Notes: generated by a model from the letters alone, not told the origin. Positions 8,664-17,182 are shown, counted from the first letter of the stretch. The stretch: DNA of 37,699 bases from Thermoanaerobaculaceae bacterium (GCA_025456225.1 JALOLB010000039.1:1-37699); one strand, 5' to 3'. Numbers and translations are program-made.

Positions 8664-8820
8664 GTCGAGAGTCCTCCCCCGCCCGGTCGAGAGTTGAGAG
8701 TCGAGAGTTTTCCCCCACCCGCCCCACACAACACGGCCACCTCCCGCCGCATCCCGTCCACCCGCCCGGTCGAGAGTCCTCCCCCCGCCCGGTTGAGAGT
8801 TGAGAGTTGAGAGTCGAAGG
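8664..8820 (+). repeat. Degenerate heptanucleotide repeat block 1 (GTCGAGA orientation)
   Basis: The gap between the carboxyltransferase start and trmL is filled by runs of a 7-bp unit, consensus GTCGAGA with GTTGAGA, GTCGAAG and GTTTTCC variants. The runs are separated by C-rich spacers (CCTCCCCCGCCCG). The longest run, at the right end, has three GTTGAGA units followed by GTCGAAG. The period of 7 makes coding use unlikely. The same unit recurs in blocks 2 and 3. Apart from these repeats I see no gene in 8526-8859; the carboxyltransferase promoter must lie between it and this block. Confidence 0.85.
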
Positions 8821-8859
8821 TTGTCTCCCACCCAACGTCAAGAAGGGACAGGGCGCAGG

Positions 8860-9312
8860 TCAGGGACGGTGCTGGCGGAGGACCTCGAAGAGGGCGACGG
8901 CGACAGATGTGGAGAGGTTCAGGGAGCGAACGGGGCCGACGGCCATGGGGACGCGGACCAGGCGGTCCCGGTACCGCCGGCGCACGTTATCGGGAAGGCC
9001 GACGCTCTCCCGACCGAAGACGAGGGCGACCCTGTCCGGGAGCACCACATCCCAGAGCACGCGATCGGCCTCGGCAGAGAAGAAGAACGGCTCCCCGAGC
9101 TCGCCCAGTCTCGGCTCCAGGACCTCCCAGGCCGGCCAGAGCACGGGGTTCACGTGCTCCCAGTAATCCAGGCCCGACCGCCGCACGCTCGCCTCGTCCA
9201 GGGAGAACCCGATCGGCCGGACGAGGTGAAGCTGCGCCCCGGTGGCCACGCACGTCCGCCCGACATTCCCCGTGTTCCAGGCGATCTCCGGATGCACGAG
9301 CACCACATGCAC
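8860..9312 (-). CDS. trmL: tRNA (cytidine/uridine-2'-O-)-methyltransferase TrmL
   Basis: This SPOUT-class methyltransferase of 150 residues would 2'-O-methylate position 34 of certain leucine tRNAs using SAM. All three SPOUT motifs are visible: 'HPEIAWNTGNVGRTC' (about 7-21), 'VFGRESVGLP' (98-107) and 'VRSLNLSTSVAVALFE' (128-143), which forms the trefoil-knot SAM pocket. I chose the GTG at 9312 because it gives the family's normal N-terminus (MHVVLVHPEI) and has GGGGAG just upstream. An ATG at 9348 would add 12 residues. The gene lies alone between two heptad-repeat blocks of opposite orientation and is not part of either flanking operon. Confidence 0.93.
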   Translation of the reverse strand: MHVVLVHPEIAWNTGNVGRTCVATGAQLHLVRPIGFSLDEASVRRSGLDYWEHVNPVLWPAWEVLEPRLGELGEPFFFSAEADRVLWDVVLPDRVALVFGRESVGLPDNVRRRYRDRLVRVPMAVGPVRSLNLSTSVAVALFEVLRQHRP

Positions 9313-9450
9313 CGCGCTCCCCTCGTCTCCCCCTCGCACACCGCTCATGCAGCGAGAATACCGGGCGCTCCCCCACCCCGCCATCCTGCGGCCGACGACC
9401 AGAGCCTTCCACACCCCCTGGGCCGGGTGGGCGCCCCGGGCGGCGGACCC

Positions 9451-9587
9451 TCTCGACTCTCAACTCCCGACCGGGCAGGCGGGTCCTTCGACTTTCGACC
9501 TTCGACCGGGCGGGCCTTTCGACTCTCGACTCTCAACTCCCGACCGGGCGGGCGGGTCCTTCGACCTTCGGCCTTCGACCTTCGACC
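9451..9587 (+). repeat. Degenerate heptanucleotide repeat block 2 (inverted relative to block 1)
   Basis: Here the unit reads TCTCGAC, TCTCAAC, CTTCGAC and TTTCGAC, the complement of the block 1 unit. Runs of two to four heptads are separated by CGGGCGGGCGGGTC-like spacers, and the spacer-plus-run module appears about three times with small changes. Blocks 1 and 2 thus bracket trmL as inverted copies. The rest of 9313-9698 holds the short end of the trmL leader and the promoter region of the next gene. I see no coding sequence in it. Confidence 0.85.
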
Positions 9588-9618
9588 GAGCGGGGAAGGA
9601 CTCTGGGGCGGGCGGGGG

Positions 9619-9632
9619 TTGACTTCCGTCAA
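9619..9632 (+). promoter_or_regulatory. FNR/DNR-type palindrome with aligned -10 box
   Basis: TTGAC-TTCC-GTCAA is a perfect 5-4-5 inverted repeat, the layout of CRP/FNR-family sites (FNR consensus TTGAT-N4-ATCAA; DNR/NnrR sites are close variants). A possible -10 hexamer, GATACT (4 of 6 consensus bases), lies at 9655-9660. That places the palindrome centre at about -41.5 from the predicted start near 9667, the geometry of a class II FNR-activated promoter. The downstream gene begins at 9699. No regulator gene is in view, so the factor is inferred. Confidence 0.6.
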
Positions 9633-9698
9633 GGCCAACCCCCTCCAGCAGGCGGATACTGGCTCCAAGGTGAGACGACCTCTCACCGGGAGGTCCCG

Positions 9699-10943
9699 AT
9701 GAGCGAGCTGATCGACAACCGCCGCCACCGCCTGGAGGCGCTCAAGCAGATGATTCACGAGCTGCACGACGGGGCGTCGCCGGACGCCCTCAAGACGCGC
9801 TTCCGCGCCGTCCTCGACCACGTCGGGGCGACCGAGATCTCGGCGCTCGAGTCCGAGCTGATGGCCGAGGGGATGCCGGGGGACGAGATCAAGCGCATGT
9901 GCGAGCTGCACGTCGCCGTCTTCCGGGACACCCTCGAGCAGCGCCCGCCCGCCGACGCGCAGCCCGGTCACCCGGTCCACACCTTCCGCGCCGAGAACCG
10001 GGAGATCCTCGACCTGGTGGCGGCGTACCGGACACTGCTCGCCGGGCTGCCGGCCGCCGGAGCTGACACCCCGACCGCCGAGCAGGCGGCTGCCTGGCAG
10101 GCGCTGCAGGCCCGGCTGGAGCTCCTGGACGGTCACTACAAGCGCAAGGAGTTCCTGGTGTTCCCGTTCCTCGAGAAGGCCGGCATCACCGCCCCCCCGA
10201 AGGTGATGTGGGGCGTCGACGATGGCGTGCGGGAGATGCTCAAGGCCGCCCGCGAGGCCGCGGCGGCGGCCGCCGGGACGCCGGGCGAGGACCTGGCGCT
10301 CATCCGGCAGGTGGTCATGGAGCCCATGCTCGAGGCGGTGGCCGGGATGGTCGAAAAGGAGGACAGGGTCCTCTGGCCAATGGCGCTGGAGCACCTCTCG
10401 GACACCGAGTGGGGGCAGGTGCAGCAGCAGTGGGGCGACCTCGGCCCGGGGATCGTCGAGCCGGGCGAGGGCTGGAAACCTCCCGCCGCGGCCGAGCCGG
10501 AGCACGTGGCAGAGGTCCTGGCCGGCGACGCGGTGCGGCTGCCGTCCGGGCACTTCACCGTGCCGCAGCTCGTCGCCGTCCTCAACACGCTGCCGCTCGA
10601 CGTCACCTTCGTGGATGCCGACGACCGCGTGGCCTACTTCTCCGAGGGGAGCGACCGCGTCTTCGCCCGCAACCGCGCCATCATCGGCCGCCGCGTGCAG
10701 GACTGTCACCCGCCGTCCTCGCTGCACATCGTGGAGCGCATCGTCCGGGAGATGCGCGCCGGAACCCGCGACCTGGCCGAGTTCTGGATCTCCCTCGGCC
10801 CCCGCTTCGTGCACATCCGCTACTTCGCCGTCCGGGACGAGAGCGGAGCCTATCTCGGCTGCCTCGAGATGACCCAGGACGTGACGGCGATCCGCCGGCT
10901 CGAGGGCCAGCGCCGCCTCCTCGCCGAGGAGTCAGGAGCATGA
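9699..10943 (+). CDS. DUF438 / hemerythrin-like / PAS domain protein
   Basis: This 414-residue soluble protein has three parts. The N-terminal DUF438 region covers about 5-75 ('LKQMIHELHDGASPDALKTR'). A hemerythrin-like four-helix domain (about 95-235) has 'HTFRAEN', 'GHYKRKEFLVFPFLEKAGI' and 'KVMWGVDD', whose His/Glu residues could hold a di-iron site. A C-terminal PAS domain (about 275-405) has 'DVTFVDADDRVAYFSEGSDRVF', 'GRRVQDCHPPSSLHIVE' and 'RFVHIRYFAVRDESGAYLGC'. Such proteins are thought to sense or handle O2, NO or redox state; none of these activities can be proved from sequence. GGGAGG precedes the ATG at 9699, and the FNR-like palindrome upstream fits anaerobic or nitrosative control. 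The last codons overlap the next gene (ATGA). Confidence 0.9.
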   Translation: MSELIDNRRHRLEALKQMIHELHDGASPDALKTRFRAVLDHVGATEISALESELMAEGMPGDEIKRMCELHVAVFRDTLEQRPPADAQPGHPVHTFRAENREILDLVAAYRTLLAGLPAAGADTPTAEQAAAWQALQARLELLDGHYKRKEFLVFPFLEKAGITAPPKVMWGVDDGVREMLKAAREAAAAAAGTPGEDLALIRQVVMEPMLEAVAGMVEKEDRVLWPMALEHLSDTEWGQVQQQWGDLGPGIVEPGEGWKPPAAAEPEHVAEVLAGDAVRLPSGHFTVPQLVAVLNTLPLDVTFVDADDRVAYFSEGSDRVFARNRAIIGRRVQDCHPPSSLHIVERIVREMRAGTRDLAEFWISLGPRFVHIRYFAVRDESGAYLGCLEMTQDVTAIRRLEGQRRLLAEESGA

Positions 10944-11455
10944 CCATGCAGATCAACGGTGACACCAAGGTCGGACCGCTTCTCGACGCCCACCCCGAGC
11001 TGGAAGAGGTGCTCGTGGGGCTCTCCCCCGAGTTCAAGCGGCTCCAGAACCCCATCCTGCGCCGGACGGTCGCCCGCATCGCCACCCTCTCGCAGGCGGC
11101 CCGCATTGGCAACGTCCCCGCTCCCGACCTCGTACGGGCGCTGCGCCGCGCCCTGGGGGAGCAGGTCGTGGAGCCCCCGCCGGGGCACGAGGCACCTGCC
11201 GGCCGCGACCCCGAGCCCGAGTGGGCCCGCGGCGTCCAGCCCGCCGAGTGGCTTGATGCGCAAGCCATCCTGGCTGCGTCCGGCAGCCCGGTCGGGGTGC
11301 TCGGGGCACGCCTGGCCGAGGCGGATCCGGGCACCGTTCTCGGCCTGCGGGTGCCGTTCTACCCGGCGCCTCTCGTGGACGCCCTGCGCCAGCGCGGGCA
11401 CGCTCTGTTCGCCAGGGAAGCGGGTGCCGTGTGGGAGGTCCTCGCCCGCGCCTGA
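10940..11455 (+). CDS. DUF1858 / DUF2249-like protein
   Basis: The N-terminal 70 or so of the 171 residues match the DUF1858 pattern ('VGPLLDAHPELEEVLVGLSPEFKRL', 'NPILRRTVARIATLSQAARI'). This small helical domain is found beside hemerythrin and DUF438 proteins and in hybrid-cluster-type redox loci. After a Pro-rich linker the C-terminal part ('LRVPFYPAPLVDALRQRGHALFAREAGAVWEVL') resembles the end of DUF2249. The start overlaps the stop of the DUF438 protein (ATGA), so the two are co-translated. A second ATG at 10946 is possible. A role in nitrosative or oxygen stress is inferred only from partners and the promoter. Confidence 0.82.
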   Translation: MTMQINGDTKVGPLLDAHPELEEVLVGLSPEFKRLQNPILRRTVARIATLSQAARIGNVPAPDLVRALRRALGEQVVEPPPGHEAPAGRDPEPEWARGVQPAEWLDAQAILAASGSPVGVLGARLAEADPGTVLGLRVPFYPAPLVDALRQRGHALFAREAGAVWEVLARA

Positions 11456-11583
11456 GCAGCACGGGGCGGCTGCCTCCCGACGCGACACTACCTCGCACCC
11501 ACTCCACCACCCGGGCGGCATCCCGGGCGATCCGGCTTCCCCAGAACCTCCGCCCCGGTCGGTGCGTTGAAGGGAGTGCAGGA

Positions 11584-11611
11584 CCGGGACGTTTGTCGTG
11601 GCGTGTCCCGG
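11584..11611 (+). promoter_or_regulatory. Inverted repeat in the leader of the MacA-like gene
   Basis: CCGGGAC (11584-11590) pairs with GTCCCGG (11605-11611) around a 14-nt loop, ending just before the GGGGAGG ribosome-binding site of the adaptor gene. It could be an operator or an RNA hairpin controlling translation, but at this GC content chance is a real alternative. The rest of 11456-11626 shows no gene and no clear promoter. Confidence 0.3.
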
Positions 11612-11626
11612 GCGGGGAGGGACGGC

Positions 11627-12727
11627 ATGAGGACGCTGGTGAAGGTCATCATCGGCACCGTCGCGGTGGCGACGGTGGGTTACGGCGCGGTGCGCGCCAC
11701 GTCGAACGGCAAGGACAAGGGCAGCGCCTGGACCCTCGTCAAGATCGAGCGCGGCACCATCACCGACAAGGCCCTGGCGACCGGCCAGATCGTGCCGGAG
11801 CAGGAGATCCAGGTGAAGTCGCAGATCTCGGGCATCGTCAAGGAGTGCCTGGCCGAGGTGGGCGACCGGGTCGAGGTCGGCCAGCCCCTCTTCGTCATCA
11901 GCCCGGATCCGACACCGACCGAGCTCAACGAGGTGCAGCGCAAGGTCGACCTCGCCGACGTCACCTACGCCAAGATCAAGACCGACCTCGAGCGCTCCAC
12001 CTCCCTCTGGAAGGAGGGAATCCTCTCCAAGGAGCAGCTCGACGCCACCCAGCGCTCCTTCGACGAGGCCAGCATCCAGCTCGACCTGGCACGCGAGAGG
12101 CTGGCCCTCACCAAGGAAGGCAAGATCAGCCGCCTCAAGAACTCCGTGGACTCGGTGATCCGCGCCCCGGCCAGCGGCACGCTGCTGCGGCGGCACGTCA
12201 ACCCCGGGGATCCGGTGGTGCCGCTCACCTCCTACCAGGCCGGCACGCCCCTGGCCACCATGGCCGACATGGGGACGCTCCTGTTCCGTGGCACCGTGGA
12301 CGAGATCGATGTGGGCAAGCTCAAGGACGGGATGCCGGTCCGCATCAAGATCGGCGCCCTGCCCGACGCCAGGGTCGAGGGCCGCCTCACCCGCATCGCC
12401 CCCAAGGCCACCGAGAAGGAAGGCACGACGCTCTTCGACGTGGAGGCCGCCATCACCGCCGCCGCCGGCACCACGCTGCGCGCCGGCTACTCGGCCAACG
12501 CCGACGTCATCATCCAGGAGAAGACCGGCACCCTGATCCTCCCCGAGCGTCTCGTGACGTTCGAGGGCGAGAAGGCGTTCGTCGAGATCCCGCCCGGCAA
12601 GCCCGAGGGACAGCCGGAGAAGAGGGAGATCAAGGTCGGCCTCTCGGACGGCCTCTCGATCGAGGTGCGCGAGGGGCTCCAGGAGGGCGATCAGGTGATC
12701 CAGCGCCCGCCGAAGGAGATCATGTGA
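11627..12727 (+). CDS. MacA-like periplasmic adaptor of an ABC export system
   Basis: This adaptor of 366 residues has one N-terminal anchor helix (MRTLVKVIIGTVAVATVGYG), then 'RGTITDKALATGQIVPEQEI' and 'VKSQISGIVKECLAEVGDRV', the first lipoyl half. An alpha-hairpin follows (about 105-165; 'LWKEGILSKEQLDATQRSFD'). The second lipoyl half has 'IRAPASGTLLRRHVNPGDPV', and the beta-barrel has 'ATMADMGTLLFRGTVDEIDV'. It is closer to classical MacA than the three adaptors at the left edge. The start is the ATG at 11627 behind GGGGAGG; an upstream ATG at 11567 would place 20 unlikely residues before the anchor. The two permeases and the ATPase downstream complete a MacAB-type exporter. Confidence 0.92.
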   Translation: MRTLVKVIIGTVAVATVGYGAVRATSNGKDKGSAWTLVKIERGTITDKALATGQIVPEQEIQVKSQISGIVKECLAEVGDRVEVGQPLFVISPDPTPTELNEVQRKVDLADVTYAKIKTDLERSTSLWKEGILSKEQLDATQRSFDEASIQLDLARERLALTKEGKISRLKNSVDSVIRAPASGTLLRRHVNPGDPVVPLTSYQAGTPLATMADMGTLLFRGTVDEIDVGKLKDGMPVRIKIGALPDARVEGRLTRIAPKATEKEGTTLFDVEAAITAAAGTTLRAGYSANADVIIQEKTGTLILPERLVTFEGEKAFVEIPPGKPEGQPEKREIKVGLSDGLSIEVREGLQEGDQVIQRPPKEIM

Positions 12728-12754
12728 GCCGGCGCCGGAGGTAGGGAGGAGCCA

Positions 12755-13874
12755 ATGGGCGTCAAGGCCTTCCTCAGGCAGTTCCTCCGCGACCTGAAGG
12801 CGCAGAAGCTGCGGTCCGCCCTGACCCTCTTCGGCATGGTCTGGGGCACCACCGCGGTGACGCTGCTGGGCGCGTTCGGCGAGGGGCTGCAGGTGCGGCT
12901 CATCAAGAACATCCGCGGGCTCGGCGAGAACATCGTCATCGCCTGGCCCTCGCAGACCTCCAAGCCGTGGGAGGGCCTCCCCCGCAACCGCCGCATCGTC
13001 GTCAAGGACGACGAGATCGCCGCCATCCGCCGGGATGTGCCCGAGATCGCCGCCATCTCCGGCGAGTACTCGGACGGCGACAAGAAGTTCAAGGTCGGGC
13101 ACAAGGTCCTGGTGCCGGGGCTGACCGGCGCCAGCCCGGTGTTCGCCGCGATGCGCAACCTCATCCCCCAGGAGGGTGGCCGGTACGTCAACGACCTCGA
13201 CATGGACGAGCGCCGGCGGATTGTCTTCCTCGGCGACGAGCTCAAGAACGACCTTTTCGGCGACAAGGAGGCCGTCGGCAAGTACGTTCTGATCAGCGGC
13301 GTCCCCTTCCTCGTGGTCGGCGTCATGCAGGCCAAGGAGCAGGACTCCTCGTACCAGGGCCGGGACAAGGACCGGGCGTCCATCCCCGCCTCGACGTTCC
13401 GCGCCATGTACGGCCAGCAGGCCTACGGCAACTTCGTGTTCCAGGTGAAGGACGCCTCCACCGTGGAGAGCGCCAAGGACAAGGTCGTCGCCACCCTGGC
13501 GCGGATGCACCGGTTCGACCCCACCGACAAGGAAGCCGTGCGCATGTGGGACGTCACCGAGAACGAGAAGTTTATGCGCGCCTTCATGCTCGGCTTCCGC
13601 ATCTTCCTCGGGGTGATGGGCGTGCTCACGCTGGTGGTCGGCGGCATCGGCGTCTCCAACATCATGAACGTGGTGGTGGAGGAGCGCACCAAGGAGATCG
13701 GCGTCAAGATGGCCCTCGGCGGCCAGCCTCGACGAGTTCGTCGGCACGCCCCGCATCTCCCTGCTCGTGGGCGCGCTCACGATGCTGATCCTGGGGGTCA
13801 TCGGCTTCCTCGCCGGCTACTTCCCGGCGCGCACGGCCGCGCGCCTCAACCCCGTGGAAGCGCTGAGGCTCTAG
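12755..13874 (+). pseudogene. MacB-type permease with out-of-frame internal deletion
   Basis: The gene opens normally: strong GGGAGGAG site, ATG at 12755, helix 1 'LTLFGMVWGTTAVTLLGAFG', periplasmic domain, and helix 2 'GVMGVLTLVVGGIGVSNIMN' followed by 'EERTKEIGVKMALGG'. At about 13722 the frame breaks. The original frame continues as Arg/Pro-rich nonsense, while another frame gives the genuine family C-terminus ('SLDEFVGTPRIS...', last helix 'LVGALTMLILGVIGFLAGYF', 'NPVEALRL', TAG at 13872). Against its neighbour paralog about 46 residues are missing, including the third helix. The nonsense frame reads on into the next gene, so a naive call would fuse both into one 792-residue protein. It is either a real disabling deletion or an assembly error. 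Confidence 0.85.
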
Positions 13875-13876
13875 CC

Positions 13877-15133
13877 ATGCTCACGACCCGACTCATCATC
13901 CGGCTGTTCCGCAGCGCCGCCAAGCTCCAGCGCAAGCGCATGATCCTGACCGTGACGGCCATCGCCTGGGGCACCGTCGCCATCATCCTGCTCCTGTCCT
14001 TCGGCGAGGGGCTCAAGCGCTCCATGGACAAGGGGCGCAAGGGCCTCGGCGAACGTCTCGTCATCCTGTGGATGGGCGAGACCGAGAAGGCCTTCGCGGG
14101 CCTCCCGGCGGGGCGGCCGATCCGCCTGCTGCCGGAGGACGTCGAGCTGGTGCTCAAGGCGGTGCCGGAGATCGGCGCCGCCACCGGCGAGATGCACAAC
14201 TGGAACGTGCAGCTCGTCAACGGCCGGACGGCCCTCAACAAGCGCGTGGTCGGCGTGCACCCGGCGTACGGCGAGCTGCGCTCCAACTACCCGCAGGTCG
14301 GAGGTCGGTACATCAACGACGTGGACCAGCGCCTCAAGCGCCGCGTCGTCTTCCTCGGCGACGAGCTCGCAAAGGACCTCTTCGGCAGCCAGGACCCGGT
14401 GGGCCAGACCCTGCTCGTCGCCGACTCGCCGTTCACGGTCGTCGGCGTCATGCAGAAGAAGCGCCAGATGGGCATGTACGGCGGGCCCGACGCCGACCGG
14501 GCGACGATCCCCCTCTCGACCTTCGAGGCCATGTTCGGCCGGCGCTACCTCTCGAACCTCGTCTACCAGCCGGTGAGCGAGGCGGCGGCGCCCGCCGCGA
14601 AGAAGGCGTTCATGCGGACGCTGGGCGCCAAGTACCGGTTCGACCCGGAGGACACCCGCGCCCTCAGCTTCTGGGACACCATCGAGAACGCGAAGGTCTT
14701 CAACAACATGATGATCGGCATCGAGATCTTCCTCGGCATCATCGGCGCCCTGACCCTCATCATCGGCGGCGTCGGGGTCGCCAACATCATGTTCGCCGCC
14801 GTGCAGCACCGCACCCGCGAGATCGGCGTGCAGATGGCCCTGGGGGCGCGGCGCATCTACATCACCGGCGCCCTCGTGCTGGAGTCGCTGGCCCTCACGT
14901 TCGCCGGCGGCGCGACCGGGATCGGCGTCGGCGTGGCCCTGGTGCAGGCACTGGCCACGGTGCAGGAGAAGGCACAGAGCGAGGCCATGGAGTTCCTCGG
15001 GCAGCCGACGATCTCCATCCCCATCGCCCTGACCACGGTGGCCCTGCTGGGCTGCATCGGGCTGCTGGCCGGGTACTTCCCGGCCCGCCGCGCGGTCACG
15101 ATCCAGCCGGCCGTGGCGTTGCGGTACGAGTGA
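13877..15133 (+). CDS. MacB-type ABC transporter permease
   Basis: This intact 418-residue permease has an N-terminal helix ('MILTVTAIAWGTVAIILLLSFG') and a periplasmic core domain of about 230 residues ('LGERLVILWMGETEKAFAGL', 'VVGVHPAYGELRSNYPQVGG', 'GDELAKDLFGSQDPVGQTLL'). Three C-terminal helices follow, with 'IGALTLIIGGVGVANIMFAA', 'REIGVQMALGARRIYITGAL' and the usual end 'LLAGYFPARRAVTIQPAVAL'. Its ATG is 2 nt after the stop of the broken paralog, so translation is probably coupled. Two permeases beside one adaptor and one ATPase suggest that the original transporter was a heterodimer. With its partner broken, the system may be impaired or may use this subunit as a homodimer. Confidence 0.93.
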   Translation: MLTTRLIIRLFRSAAKLQRKRMILTVTAIAWGTVAIILLLSFGEGLKRSMDKGRKGLGERLVILWMGETEKAFAGLPAGRPIRLLPEDVELVLKAVPEIGAATGEMHNWNVQLVNGRTALNKRVVGVHPAYGELRSNYPQVGGRYINDVDQRLKRRVVFLGDELAKDLFGSQDPVGQTLLVADSPFTVVGVMQKKRQMGMYGGPDADRATIPLSTFEAMFGRRYLSNLVYQPVSEAAAPAAKKAFMRTLGAKYRFDPEDTRALSFWDTIENAKVFNNMMIGIEIFLGIIGALTLIIGGVGVANIMFAAVQHRTREIGVQMALGARRIYITGALVLESLALTFAGGATGIGVGVALVQALATVQEKAQSEAMEFLGQPTISIPIALTTVALLGCIGLLAGYFPARRAVTIQPAVALRYE

Positions 15134-15139
15134 GGGGAA

Positions 15140-15358
15140 GTCGAGAGTCAGGAGTCGAGAGTCGAAAGTCGAGAGTCGAGAGTGGAGGCCCCAGAGTCAT
15201 GACTCGAGAGTTGAGAGTCGAGAGTCGAGAGTTGAAGCCCCCCGCCCCCAGGCGGGCACCAGGCGTCCTTCGAGTTCCGCCTCTCGACTTCCTCCTCTCG
15301 ACTCTGGCCTCTCGACTCTCGACTCTCGACTCTCGACCCGTGACCGAGGGCCTTCGAC
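15140..15358 (+). repeat. Heptanucleotide repeat block 3, self-complementary, inside the exporter operon
   Basis: About 13 GTCGAGA-type heptads (15140-15235; variants GTTGAGA, GTCGAAA, GTCAGGA) are followed by a spacer and then by TCTCGAC-type heptads in the opposite sense (four perfect tandem units at 15310-15337, others at 15282-15305 and CTTCGAC at 15352-15358). The two arms can pair into a stem of some 25-30 bp. The block fills the whole gap between the second permease and the ATPase. A short related piece (GAGAGTCGAC) also appears in the last codons of the ATPase near 16137. Confidence 0.85.
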
Positions 15359-15377
15359 AGGGCGGCAGGGGGTAGCC

Positions 15378-16160
<783 letters not shown>

Positions 16161-16231
16161 CCAGGGGTGTCGGAGACCCCGGCCCGGAGGGCCGCTCGGA
16201 CCCCGCCGCGCAGGGACCCCTCCTTCCCGGA

Positions 16232-17051
16232 TCAGGCCCGCTCTCGCGGCGGGGCGCCCAGGGGCGCAGGAGCCTGGGGGAGCTCGATCTGGATGGTGGT
16301 GTGGCCGATCCCGAAGCGAGCGTGGAGGACCCGGTGGATCCTCCACAGGATCTCCTGATCGGCCTGCACGCCCACCTGGACGTGGGCCGAGAGGGCGACA
16401 AAGCGTGAGCTGATCGACCACACGTGCAGGTCGTGGACCGCCGTGACGCCCGGCACCGACATGATCGCGTCCCTGACCTGATCGACATCCAGGTGCCCTG
16501 GCACGCCTTCCATCAGGACCGCCACGGCCTCGCGCAGGAGACCCCAGGCCGAGAGGACGATGAGCAGCGCGATCACCAGCGACGCGACCGGGTCCACCCA
16601 GCGCCAGCCCAGCCAGTGCATCGCCGCACCCGCCAGCAGGACCTGGACGCTGCCCAGGGCGTCGCTGGCGACATGCAGGAAGGCCCCGCGCACGTTCAGG
16701 CTCTCGTGGACGCCCCGCCGCAAGACCAGCATGCCCACCACGTTCACGAGCAGGCCGCCGGCCGCGACGATCATCAGGATGCTCCCGCGGACCAAGGGCG
16801 GGGCGGCCACGCGTTCCACCGCCTCGCGCGCGATCAGGGCCGCCAGGGTCAGCAGGAGAGCTCCGTTGGCGAGGGCCGCCAGGATCTCGGTGCGGTAGCA
16901 GCGACAGGGAGTTCGTGAGCCTGGCTCCGACCAGCTCGGCAACCATGTAGGTCAGGGTGAGGCCCAGGGTCCAGCTCAGCCGCGCGCCGGCCTGCCCGCC
17001 GGTGCCGACGTGGGGGTGCCGATGCGAGTGGGTGGTGGGTGGGTGGCTCAT
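16232..17051 (-). pseudogene. Cation diffusion facilitator (CDF/CzcD family) with out-of-frame deletion
   Basis: The N-terminus has the His-rich CDF start ('MSHPPTTHSHRHPH', then 'LSWTLGLTLTYMVAELVGAR' and 'LTNSLSLL'). Near 16893-16903 the frame changes. The other frame resumes at 'YRTEILAALANGALLLTLAA' and runs correctly to the end, including 'LHVASDALGSVQVLLAG' (the second HxxxD metal site) and the cytoplasmic dimer domain ('VTAVHDLHVWSISSRFVALS'). The piece between 'SLSLL' and 'YRTEIL' normally encodes 'ADAGHMLTD'-type helix 2, the first HxxxD half-site, and spans roughly 45 residues. As it stands it cannot make a working Zn/Co/Cd exporter. Real pseudogene or assembly error cannot be told apart here. 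It is convergent with the ATPase gene. Confidence 0.85.
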
Positions 17052-17144
17052 GCGCCGTCCGGCTCGTGCCCCGCCGCCTTCGAGCCGGCAGCGGAGCAGC
17101 AGCCGTCGAATGGCAACACCGCCAAGTCGGCAGGCGTTCCCGAT

Positions 17145-17182
17145 GCCGGAAAAGAAGAAGGCCGCCGGAGGGATCCGGCGGC
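17145..17182 (-). terminator. Intrinsic terminator for the PEGA-protein transcript
   Basis: GCCGCCGG (17161-17168) and CCGGCGGC (17175-17182) form a perfect 8-bp stem with a 6-nt loop. On the minus strand it is followed by a pyrimidine-rich tail with TTTT (17160-17145). It lies about 160 nt beyond the PEGA gene stop, in an AT-richer pocket (17205-17345) in which I find no gene. Confidence 0.6.

Noticed and set aside
8664-8820. CRISPR array
   Set aside because: The unit is 7 bp and tandem without unique spacers, and no cas genes are present.
10850-13801. Minus-strand open frame of 983 codons opposite the DUF1858, adaptor and permease genes
   Set aside because: His/Asp/Leu-rich composition without domains; the opposite strand has clear genes with ribosome-binding sites.
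12755-15133. One 792-residue fused double permease
   Set aside because: The middle reads as Arg/Pro/His nonsense, while the true C-terminus of the first permease is present in another frame with its own stop at 13872-13874 and a normal start at 13877.
16161-16231. Bidirectional terminator between the ATPase and CDF genes
   Set aside because: Short hairpins (GGCCC-GGA-GGGCC) exist, but there is no T-tract on either strand.
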